Of a stretch of DNA of 7,061 bases, positions 1 through 6,372 are shown in pieces. The stretch spans positions 1 to 7,061 of the forward strand of contig JAFAKI010000419.1 in assembly GCA_019235595.1 (NCBI GenBank), in the 5' to 3' direction. The position numbers and the translations under genes were made by a program. The notes beneath the pieces were generated by a model that did no database searches, had not been told where the DNA came from, and saw only the letters and a list, made by a program, of their open reading frames with translations. The DNA is from Mucilaginibacter sp. GTDB taxonomy: Bacteria > Bacteroidota > Bacteroidia > Sphingobacteriales > Sphingobacteriaceae. Position 1 is the first letter of the stretch, and each line of letters begins with the position of its first letter.

Positions 1-600
1 GAAAGTATCGCTAAAGCCCAGGCAGATAATCAGAAAGAAGTGAGCACCGCTATCGGCGAAACATTAAATATTGTTTCGCATATACAAGAGATACTCAACA
101 TACAACGCCAATCAGTACGGAATCATAACGGTGCGCATGAACGGAAACCGGTAAACCTGGGCAGCATTATTGACGATTGCCGCTCGATGCTCTTTGCCTC
201 TTTTGACAAGAAGGGTGTAAAATTCAATGTGAATGTAAAGCCGGGTAATTACGTGATCAAAGGCGACCATACCAAGCTGATGCAGGTAATGCTGAATGTG
301 ATCAAGAACAGCCTGGAGGCGATTGACATGGAAAGCGACAGCAAGTTTATCTCTGTTGCAATGGAATCAACCGGTGAGTATATTGTATTGAAGATCGCTG
401 ATAACGGACAGGGCTTTGATAAGAAAACCAGTGAACATTTCTTTGAACGCGGTTTTACCACCAAAAAGAAAGGGACTGGGCTTGGATTGTACAATTGCCG
501 GTCGATAGTAGAAAGCCACGCAGGGACATTTGATATCAGTAGTGACGGTCGCGGACTTGGTGCGGTCACTACCATAAAATTTGCTTTACAGAATGCCTAA
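1..600 (+). CDS. Sensor histidine kinase, C-terminal part (5' end off window)
   Basis: This is the ATP-binding (HATPase_c) end of a two-component sensor kinase, which autophosphorylates on a histidine and passes the phosphate to a response regulator. The frame is open from base 1 with no convincing start, so the gene begins upstream; the GTG at 40 is only an internal valine. 199 codons are visible. In order: a helical stretch (NIVSHIQEILNIQRQ, about residues 23-37) typical of the end of the dimerisation helices; the N box (LMQVMLNVIKNSLEAI, with the Mg-binding Asn encoded at 307-309); the G1 box DNGQG at 400-414; an F-box-like segment FFERGFTTKKKG; and the G2 box GTGLGL at 472-489. All nucleotide-binding boxes are intact. 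From memory, the helical segment resembles kinases whose H box reads like LHNxxNxLNS further upstream, so the phosphoacceptor His is probably outside the window. No response regulator follows on this strand. Input signal unknown. Confidence 0.9.
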   Translation, partial: ESIAKAQADNQKEVSTAIGETLNIVSHIQEILNIQRQSVRNHNGAHERKPVNLGSIIDDCRSMLFASFDKKGVKFNVNVKPGNYVIKGDHTKLMQVMLNVIKNSLEAIDMESDSKFISVAMESTGEYIVLKIADNGQGFDKKTSEHFFERGFTTKKKGTGLGLYNCRSIVESHAGTFDISSDGRGLGAVTTIKFALQNA

Positions 601-650
601 ACTTTATCATTAGGATGTTGCTGATAGGTCAGCACAATTTCTTTAAACGC

Positions 651-679
651 AAAAAGGCCTCCCCAGAAAGGGAGGCCTT
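651..679 (-). terminator. Intrinsic terminator of the 703-2226 permease, probably bidirectional
   Basis: A perfect 10-bp stem (arms 654-663 and 670-679, core GGCCTCCC/GGGAGGCC) encloses a 6-base loop. On the minus strand the stem runs into TTTTT (complement of 651-655), the classic rho-independent form, 24 bases past the permease stop codon. On the plus strand the hairpin is followed by TTACTATTTTA, a weaker tract, so it may also end the histidine kinase message, whose stop is 54 bases upstream. One hairpin between two convergent genes would serve both. Confidence 0.88.
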
Positions 680-702
680 ACTATTTTATAGTAAACTAAT
701 GT

Positions 703-2226
703 TTACTTCTTTTCAAAATCTGAAGCTCGAGGCAAAACATCACCCATTTTACCCAGCTTACTGTTGTTTTTACTATAGCCTAAATAAATGAGCAACCCTA
801 TTACCATCCAGCCAAAAGCACTAGCCAAAGTAGGTAAAGGCAGACTAACGATCATAGCAAAACATATAACGGCGCCCAAGAACGGCACCACAGGCACCAG
901 CGGCGTTTTAAATGGTCTCGGAAGATTAGGGTCTTTATACCGGAGAATCGTGACACCGATGCAAACCAGCACAAAGGCAAACAATGTACCTACTGAAGTC
1001 AGGTCGCCTGCAACACTTTCGGGAAGAAAAGCGGCGAACAGACCCACGAACACAAATAATATCAGGTTGCTCTTGTAGGGAGTTTTGAATTTGGGATGCA
1101 AGTCAGAAAATACTTTTGGCAACAAGCCATCGGTAGACATGGTGTAGAACACACGCGATTGGCCCAATAGCATCACCAGGATAACCGACGAGAACCCAAG
1201 CAGGATTGCCACAGTTACCAGCGTTGCCAACCAGCCGTAACCTGCCATGTAAGTACTGATGGCATAAGCAACCGATGCTTCTTTACCTGCATGCATAAAA
1301 TCCTGATAAGGTGCTACACCAGTTAATACCCATGAAAACAGGATATACAGAACGGTGCAAATGGCCAATGAGCCCAAAATACCAATAGGCATGTCTTTCT
1401 TTGGATTTTTAGCTTCCTGTGCAGCTGTTGATACCGCGTCAAAGCCTATGAAGGCAAAAAACACAATACCTGCTCCACGGAGTATCCCGCCCCAGCCGTG
1501 ATGGAAAAAGTCGAGATAAGAGTATTGAGTACCATCAGGCAATGTTGCCGGAGGAGCGTTAGCAGGAATAATATATGGCGTATGATTGGCAGCTTTGATA
1601 AAGCCCCAGCCGATAGCGATGAATACTAGTACGATGGCCACTTTTAAAAACACGATGATGCCATTTACGATAGCTGATTCCTGGGTACCTTTCACCAGTA
1701 ACAATGAAAGTAAAAGCAATATCACCAACGCCGGGATATTAATAATACCATGATGATGAACACCATTCATTATAGCCGATTCCATAGGCGAATGGCACCA
1801 TTCGTAGGGTATTTTTCCGCCGACCAGCTTATTTGCGTACTCGCTCCAACTGATGGAAACTGTTGCCGCACCGAGTGCATATTCAAGAATAAGTGCCCAG
1901 CCGATGATCCAGGCCACTATTTCGCCCATTGTTGCATAAGCGTAAGTGTATGCACTGCCGGCGATGGGTATAATGGAGGCAAATTCCGCATAACACAAGC
2001 CTGCAAAAGCGCAGCCTACTGCAGCAATAACAAACGAAATGGTAACTGCAGGGCCTGCGAAACCGCCTGCTGCTGCCGCTGTCCTTACGAAAAGGCCTGC
2101 GCCGATAATTGCTCCAATACCGAGGGCAATAAGGCTCCATACACCAAGCGTGCGCTTTAGGGTGTGTCCGCCCTCTTCCGACGACGCAAGCAATGATGAA
2201 ATTGATTTTTTTACGAATACACTCAT
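703..2226 (-). CDS. APC-superfamily amino acid permease, cationic amino acid transporter (CAT) type
   Basis: A 507-residue inner-membrane transporter of the amino acid-polyamine-organocation superfamily, most like the bacterial CAT branch (YfnA and GkApcT type), whose characterised members import amino acids with protons. About 12 membrane helices are visible. Helix 1 has the broken substrate-binding motif GAIIGAGLF (residues 39-46), followed by the conserved YAEFASIIPIAGSAYTYAY (79-97). Helix 6 reads FFAFIGFDAVSTAAQEAKNP (256-275), the hallmark of this branch. QSRVFYTMSTDGLLP (356-370) is the conserved helix 8-9 region. Length is slightly above GkApcT-type proteins because of two polar outer loops: residues 130-162, with a Cys and HHH at 157-159, and 212-246, rich in Pro and His. 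The ATG at 2226 is chosen because it precedes a short basic N-terminus and sits about 40 bases below a promoter; no Shine-Dalgarno is seen. The gene is monocistronic, with its own promoter and terminator. Substrate cannot be fixed from sequence. Confidence 0.92.
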   Translation of the reverse strand: MSVFVKKSISSLLASSEEGGHTLKRTLGVWSLIALGIGAIIGAGLFVRTAAAAGGFAGPAVTISFVIAAVGCAFAGLCYAEFASIIPIAGSAYTYAYATMGEIVAWIIGWALILEYALGAATVSISWSEYANKLVGGKIPYEWCHSPMESAIMNGVHHHGIINIPALVILLLLSLLLVKGTQESAIVNGIIVFLKVAIVLVFIAIGWGFIKAANHTPYIIPANAPPATLPDGTQYSYLDFFHHGWGGILRGAGIVFFAFIGFDAVSTAAQEAKNPKKDMPIGILGSLAICTVLYILFSWVLTGVAPYQDFMHAGKEASVAYAISTYMAGYGWLATLVTVAILLGFSSVILVMLLGQSRVFYTMSTDGLLPKVFSDLHPKFKTPYKSNLILFVFVGLFAAFLPESVAGDLTSVGTLFAFVLVCIGVTILRYKDPNLPRPFKTPLVPVVPFLGAVICFAMIVSLPLPTLASAFGWMVIGLLIYLGYSKNNSKLGKMGDVLPRASDFEKK

Positions 2227-2269
2227 TATAAGATCAGTTTTGTTTTATTGAGATAAAATCAGTTTTTTC

Positions 2270-2300
2270 CAAACGTACTTAATTTTATTTAAAATCTAAA
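2270..2300 (-). promoter_or_regulatory. Predicted Bacteroidota-type promoter for the CAT-type permease
   Basis: On the minus strand, TACGTTTG (2277 to 2270) fits the Bacteroidota -7 consensus TAnnTTTG exactly. Nineteen bases upstream is TTTA (2300 to 2297), a 3-of-4 match to the -33 TTTG. A start of transcription a few bases below the -7 box would give a leader of roughly 40 bases before the ATG at 2226. The -33 mismatch lowers confidence. Confidence 0.55.
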
Positions 2301-2348
2301 GTAGCCATAAAACTGAGGGAGATTGACATATTTTTTAAAATATTCTAT

Positions 2349-2468
2349 CATCACGTCTTTGCGAGGAACGAAGCAATCCCCGGTTGGCAGAGCAGCTATG
2401 CAAGCTCTACACCTTTCCCTTCGCCCTGTATAGTTTGGGATTGCTTCGTTCCTCGCAAAGACGTAATG
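2349..2468. repeat. Palindromic interspersed repeat (MITE/REP-like), 28-bp perfect inverted arms
   Basis: Arms 2353-2380 and 2437-2464 are perfect reverse complements over 28 bases, built around GAGGAACGAAGCAATC. They extend to 32 bases (2349 and 2468) with one mismatch. The 56-base centre holds a small secondary hairpin (AGAGC at 2389-2393 against GCTCT at 2404-2408). The element encodes no credible protein. I recall the same GAGGAACGAAGCAATC palindrome as a frequent intergenic repeat in Sphingobacteriaceae and related genomes, so this is probably one copy of a dispersed, non-autonomous family. It lies neatly between the hppA terminator and the permease promoter. No clear target-site duplication is seen. 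Transcribed from either side it would fold into a very stable RNA hairpin. Confidence 0.85.
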
Positions 2469-2472
2469 GCAC

Positions 2473-2502
2473 AAAAAAGGAGCCCATTCCTGAGCTCCTT
2501 TT
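2473..2502 (-). terminator. Intrinsic terminator of hppA
   Basis: A 9-bp stem (2475-2483 with 2494-2502, core GGAGC/GCTCC) closes a 10-base loop. On the minus strand it is followed by a run of six Ts (complement of 2473-2478). It lies 19 bases past the hppA stop, as expected for a rho-independent terminator, and insulates hppA from the repeat and the permease downstream. On the plus strand the stem is followed by TTTTAAATTT, but no plus-strand gene needs it. Confidence 0.88.
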
Positions 2503-2520
2503 AAATTTAGTTATTTCTGC

Positions 2521-4770
2521 TTATGCTTTCTTATCCATTTTAACTGTTTGTACATGCATTGACTGTACCTTGATCTCTTTTTTGATCTGATGATCCATGC
2601 TTGCTGATTTTTGGCTGTTGGCCGGATTTAAGTGCGGAGCAATTACCAATGATACGATCGACATCAATTTGATCAGAATATTCATCGACGGGCCGGAAGT
2701 ATCTTTGAATGGATCGCCCACGGTGTCGCCTGTTACGGATGCTTTATGCGGATCAGATTTTTTATAGTACACCTGGCCATTGATCTCAACTCCCTTCTCA
2801 AATGATTTTTTAGCGTTATCCCATGCACCGCCGGCGTTGCTCTGGAATAAGCCCATCAATACCCCTGACACGGTTACACCGGCTAGTAGTCCGCCTAAAA
2901 CTTCGGGACCGAATACAAAACCTACGATAACCGGAGTGATCAAAGCAATCAGACCAGGAGCCACCATCTCGCGTATAGATGCCTTAGTTGATATCGCAAC
3001 GCATTTTTCGTATTCCGGTTGTGCTTTGTATTCCATAATACCCGGTATCTCGCGAAACTGGCGGCGAACTTCTTCCACCATCGCCATAGCTGCACGGCCC
3101 ACTGCCGAAATTGCCAACGAAGAGAAGATGAAAGGAATCATACCGCCTACAAACAAACCGGCCAAAACATTAGCATGATAAATATCAATATGGTCGATAC
3201 CTGCCACACCGACGAAGGCGGCAAACAAGGCTAATGACGTTAACGCTGCTGAAGCGATTGCAAAACCTTTACCGGTTGCAGCGGTAGTGTTACCTACGGC
3301 ATCCAGGTTATCTGTACGGTGACGAACTTCCTCAGGTAAACGGCTCATTTCGGCAATACCACCTGCATTGTCAGCTATCGGCCCGAATGCATCGATAGAT
3401 AACTGCATAGCAGTCGTGGCCATCATGCCCGCAGCAGCGATGGATACACCATATAAACCTGCACAATAATAGGAGCCATAGATACCAGCTGCTAACACCA
3501 AAATTGGCAATACAGTCGATTCCATACCCACAGCCAAACCACCGATAATATTGGTAGCATGACCTGTAGACGACTGCCGGATAATGCCCAGTACCGGGCG
3601 TTTGCCCATTGCGGTATAATACTCCGTGATCATCGACATCAAAGTACCTACTACCAAACCTACCAGGATAGCGCCGTAAACGCCATTGCGCGTAAAGTGT
3701 GAAGCACCCTCTTTCAAGGCACCACCTGCTTCGTCGCGGATCATGTGCAGATCATCAGCCGGAAGCATCCACTGTACTACAAAATAAGTGGCAATAGCAG
3801 TTAAAATGATCGATGCCCAGTTGCCAATATTCAATGCTTTTTGTACGCTATCGGTTTCGCTTTTTATTTTAACAAAGGCAGCGCCCACGATAGAGAATAT
3901 CAAACCTAAACCGGCTGTCACCATTGGCAATAATACCGGGGCAATACCACCAAAGTTGTCGTGTGATACCACTTCACGGCCAAGCACCATAGTAGCCAGC
4001 ATGGTTGCTACGTAGGAGCCAAACAAATCGGCGCCCATACCAGCGACGTCGCCTACGTTATCGCCTACGTTATCCGCAATAGTAGCGGGGTTACGCACGT
4101 CATCTTCAGGAATGCCTGCTTCTACCTTACCTACAAGGTCGGCGCCTACGTCGGCAGCTTTGGTGTAGATACCACCACCAACACGGGCGAACAATGCAAT
4201 TGATTCAGCACCCAATGAGAACCCGGCAAGTACTTCCAGCGCTTTAGCCATTGCATCGCCATTCACATTGCCGCCAACGCTTTTTACATACATGGTATAG
4301 AATACAATAAACAACGAACCTAAACCGATGATGGCTAAACCAGCCACACCAAGTCCCATTACCGTGCCACCTGTAAATGACACCTGCAATGCTTTGGCCA
4401 GGCTGCTACGCGCAGCTTGGGTGGTACGAACATTGGCTTTGGTGGCGATACGCATACCGATAAAACCCGCAAAGGCCGATAAAAATGCACCGGTAACAAA
4501 TGAAACAGCAATTACCCAGCTCGAGTTAGGCACGGTAGTACCGGACCAGGCGAGTAAAATTGCAGCGATAATAACGAAGTAGCTCAGAATTTTCCATTCT
4601 GCTTTCAGAAAGGCCATCGCCCCATCAGCAATGTGACCAGAAAGTTCGGTCATTGCGCCGTCGCCTGCGTCCTGTTTGGTAACCCACGAAGATTTACCAA
4701 GCATAAACAGGATGCCGATAAAACCCATAATTGGAATAAAGTAAATTAGGTTATTGTACAAAAAATCCAT
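2521..4770 (-). CDS. hppA: Membrane-bound ion-translocating pyrophosphatase, K+-dependent, probably H+-pumping
   Basis: A 749-residue inner-membrane pump that hydrolyses pyrophosphate to phosphate and exports H+ (or Na+), recycling the PPi made in biosynthesis. About 16 helices. The whole active-site set is present: TKAADVGADLVGK (203-215), EDD (222-224), DNVGDNVGD (233-241), TEYYT (382-386), SNAGGAWDNAKK (644-655), and HKASVTGDTVGDPFKDTSG (675-693), with the gate lysine at K701. GNTTAATGKG (493-502) has Ala497 and Gly500 where K+-independent enzymes have Lys and Thr, so K+ dependence is expected. After DLF at 248-250 come G251 and A255, so neither usual helix-6 gate Glu exists; E189 in helix 5, seven residues before R196, is the likely substitute (see findings). 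Residues about 712-749 are an extra charged tail. The ATG at 4770 starts directly before helix 1; the leader is A/T-rich without Shine-Dalgarno. Own promoter and terminator. Identification is secure; the pumped ion is inferred. Confidence 0.97.
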   Translation of the reverse strand: MDFLYNNLIYFIPIMGFIGILFMLGKSSWVTKQDAGDGAMTELSGHIADGAMAFLKAEWKILSYFVIIAAILLAWSGTTVPNSSWVIAVSFVTGAFLSAFAGFIGMRIATKANVRTTQAARSSLAKALQVSFTGGTVMGLGVAGLAIIGLGSLFIVFYTMYVKSVGGNVNGDAMAKALEVLAGFSLGAESIALFARVGGGIYTKAADVGADLVGKVEAGIPEDDVRNPATIADNVGDNVGDVAGMGADLFGSYVATMLATMVLGREVVSHDNFGGIAPVLLPMVTAGLGLIFSIVGAAFVKIKSETDSVQKALNIGNWASIILTAIATYFVVQWMLPADDLHMIRDEAGGALKEGASHFTRNGVYGAILVGLVVGTLMSMITEYYTAMGKRPVLGIIRQSSTGHATNIIGGLAVGMESTVLPILVLAAGIYGSYYCAGLYGVSIAAAGMMATTAMQLSIDAFGPIADNAGGIAEMSRLPEEVRHRTDNLDAVGNTTAATGKGFAIASAALTSLALFAAFVGVAGIDHIDIYHANVLAGLFVGGMIPFIFSSLAISAVGRAAMAMVEEVRRQFREIPGIMEYKAQPEYEKCVAISTKASIREMVAPGLIALITPVIVGFVFGPEVLGGLLAGVTVSGVLMGLFQSNAGGAWDNAKKSFEKGVEINGQVYYKKSDPHKASVTGDTVGDPFKDTSGPSMNILIKLMSIVSLVIAPHLNPANSQKSASMDHQIKKEIKVQSMHVQTVKMDKKA

Positions 4771-4811
4771 GTTAAAAAAATTGGTTTATAATTGATTGTA
4801 TTTTAGAGTGC

Positions 4812-4840
4812 TTGCCCGCAAAAATAATTGCGGTAGGCAA
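4812..4840. repeat. Imperfect inverted repeat over the hppA promoter (possible operator)
   Basis: TTGCC (4812-4816) pairs with GGCAA (4836-4840), and CGCAA (4817-4821) pairs with TTGCG (4828-4832), with GTA (4833-4835) unpaired. It spans the -7 box and the probable transcription start of hppA, so only the lower arm would be in the transcript. That argues for a protein-binding site on DNA, if it does anything. A ten-base-pair imperfect dyad can also occur by chance. Confidence 0.3.
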
Positions 4841-4849
4841 AATAGCAAA
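4819..4849 (-). promoter_or_regulatory. Predicted Bacteroidota-type promoter for hppA
   Basis: On the minus strand, TTTG (4849 to 4846), a 19-base spacer and TATTTTTG (4826 to 4819) match the Bacteroidota consensus at every defined position. The implied leader is about 45 bases. A second -7-like box, TAAATTTG (4853 to 4846), overlaps the -33 element but has no -33 partner at the right distance. For the divergent transporter at 4924 I find no comparable promoter on the plus strand in this spacer. Confidence 0.7.
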
Positions 4850-4923
4850 TTTAATTTCTTTACCAAGCATAGCCCGATTATAAAATTTTTAAATAGCTTA
4901 GGGGTTTCAACTTAATTAACTTC

Positions 4924-6372
4924 ATGAAGGAAACGCAACCATCGCAAATGAAACACGAGCTTGGCCTGCTCGACGGTACCATGCTTGTCGCCGGGTCAAT
5001 GATCGGCTCGGGGATATTTATTGTAAGTGCAGACATCACCCGTAACGTAGGTTCAGCCGGCTGGCTCATCGCCGTTTGGGTCATCACCGGGTTTATGACT
5101 TTAACCGCTGCCCTGAGTTACGGCGAATTGAGCGGCATGTTCCCGAAAGCGGGCGGACAATACGTTTACCTGAAAGAAGCCTACAACAAGTTGATAGGCT
5201 TTTTATATGGATGGAGCTTTTTTGCGGTGATACAGACGGGAACGATAGCGGCCGTTGGTGTGGCTTTTTCAAAATTTGCCGCTTATGTAGTACCAACTGC
5301 TTTAAAACCTTTCGTAAGTGAGGATAATATTTTATTCAGCTTTGCCTTTATTAAAATCAGCTCGGCTCAAATTGTATCAATCATTGTTATCGTTTTCCTT
5401 ACTTATATCAATACACGAGGTGTAAAAAGTGGCAAGATTATTCAAACCACATTTACATTGGCTAAACTATTAAGCTTATTCGGATTGATTGTATTTGGAT
5501 TTATCGCCTTAAGCAGCAACACCTGGCACCTTAACTGGAGTAACGCATGGACATTGCATAAACTTAATACCGACGGCTCGTTCGCAGAATATACTACTGT
5601 GGCTGCATTCGGCGCTATTGCCGCATCAATGGTGGGATCCATATTCAGCAGCGATGCCTGGAACAGCGTCACTTTTATTGCTGGTGAAATGCGCAATCCC
5701 AAACGCGATGTAGCGTTGAGTTTATTTTTCGGCACACTGATCGTTACGCTAATCTATGTTTCGGCGAATGTAGTTTATACCGCGGTTTTGCCTTTGCACG
5801 ATATAGCTACAGCCGAAAAGGATCGTGTAGCGGTAGCTGCGTCACATGTAATATTTGGCAACGCAGGAACGATTGTTATTGCGCTGATGATCATGATCTC
5901 CACTTTTGGCTGCAATAACGGGTTGATTTTCGCTGGCGCGAGGGTTTATTATACTATGGCTAAAGATGGCCTATTCTTCAAAAAAACGGGCACATTAAAC
6001 AAATATGCGGTACCGGAATTCGGTTTATGGATACAGGCTTTAGTGGCCTCTATCCTTTGCCTGAGCGGAAAGTACGGCGATCTGCTGGATATGATATCGT
6101 TTGTAGTGGTACTGTTCTATGTGCTAACCATTGTCGGTATTTACAGGCTAAGAAAAAGCCGCCCGGATATTGAAAGACCTTACAAAGCTTTCGGGTACCC
6201 GGTGTTGCCTGCTTTGTATATCCTGATGGGCGTAGCTTTTTGTATATTGCTTATCATTTACAAGCCTAATTTTACCTGGCCGGGATTGATCATTGTATTG
6301 ATAGGCATCCCCATCTATTATTTTTCACAACGTAATACAACTAATGAGGATCAAAGCCTTACTGCTAACTAA
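4924..6372 (+). CDS. APC-superfamily amino acid transporter, L-type (LAT/SteT-like)
   Basis: A 482-residue inner-membrane transporter of about 12 helices, closest in pattern to the LAT branch of the APC superfamily. That branch includes bacterial SteT, a serine/threonine exchanger, and usually moves neutral amino acids by exchange or facilitated transport. Helix 1 carries GSMIGSGIF (24-32); SYGELSGMFPKAGGQYVYLK (65-84) is the conserved helix 2-3 segment. Helix 6 reads FSSDAWNSVTFIAGEMRNPK (241-260), with the Trp-Asn pair typical of LATs. GARVYYTMAKDGLFF (338-352) matches the helix 8-9 region. It differs clearly from the CAT-type permease at 703-2226, so the two are not recent duplicates. The ATG at 4924 is the first in frame; M9 (4948) is an alternative that would lose only eight polar residues. 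No Shine-Dalgarno. It is divergent from hppA, and its last 29 bases overlap the next gene, implying co-transcription. Substrate unknown. Confidence 0.9.
   Translation: MKETQPSQMKHELGLLDGTMLVAGSMIGSGIFIVSADITRNVGSAGWLIAVWVITGFMTLTAALSYGELSGMFPKAGGQYVYLKEAYNKLIGFLYGWSFFAVIQTGTIAAVGVAFSKFAAYVVPTALKPFVSEDNILFSFAFIKISSAQIVSIIVIVFLTYINTRGVKSGKIIQTTFTLAKLLSLFGLIVFGFIALSSNTWHLNWSNAWTLHKLNTDGSFAEYTTVAAFGAIAASMVGSIFSSDAWNSVTFIAGEMRNPKRDVALSLFFGTLIVTLIYVSANVVYTAVLPLHDIATAEKDRVAVAASHVIFGNAGTIVIALMIMISTFGCNNGLIFAGARVYYTMAKDGLFFKKTGTLNKYAVPEFGLWIQALVASILCLSGKYGDLLDMISFVVVLFYVLTIVGIYRLRKSRPDIERPYKAFGYPVLPALYILMGVAFCILLIIYKPNFTWPGLIIVLIGIPIYYFSQRNTTNEDQSLTAN

Noticed and set aside
40..42. GTG as the start of a short 186-residue kinase
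   Set aside because: The frame is open upstream to base 1 and the kinase would lack its phosphoacceptor region; this is the tail of a larger gene.
1750..2160. 136-codon plus-strand reading frame antisense to the permease
   Set aside because: Cys- and Arg-rich composition typical of an antisense shadow; the opposite strand encodes a clear transporter.
2289..2474. 61-codon minus-strand reading frame across the intergenic region
   Set aside because: It is made largely of the palindromic repeat (both arms translate), runs through the permease promoter and has no start context; a by-product of the repeat.
2384..2590. 68-codon plus-strand reading frame
   Set aside because: It starts in the centre of the repeat, crosses the hppA terminator and ends inside the antisense of hppA; no family resemblance.
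4771..4923. Riboswitch or plus-strand promoter in the divergent spacer
   Set aside because: The spacer is short and AT-rich, with no structured leader beyond the small dyad and no TTTG/TAnnTTTG pair on the plus strand that I could find.
703..6372. The two amino acid permeases as a duplicated pair or flanking repeats of a mobile unit
   Set aside because: They belong to different APC branches (CAT-type and LAT-type) with different helix 1 and helix 6 motifs and show no obvious shared DNA.
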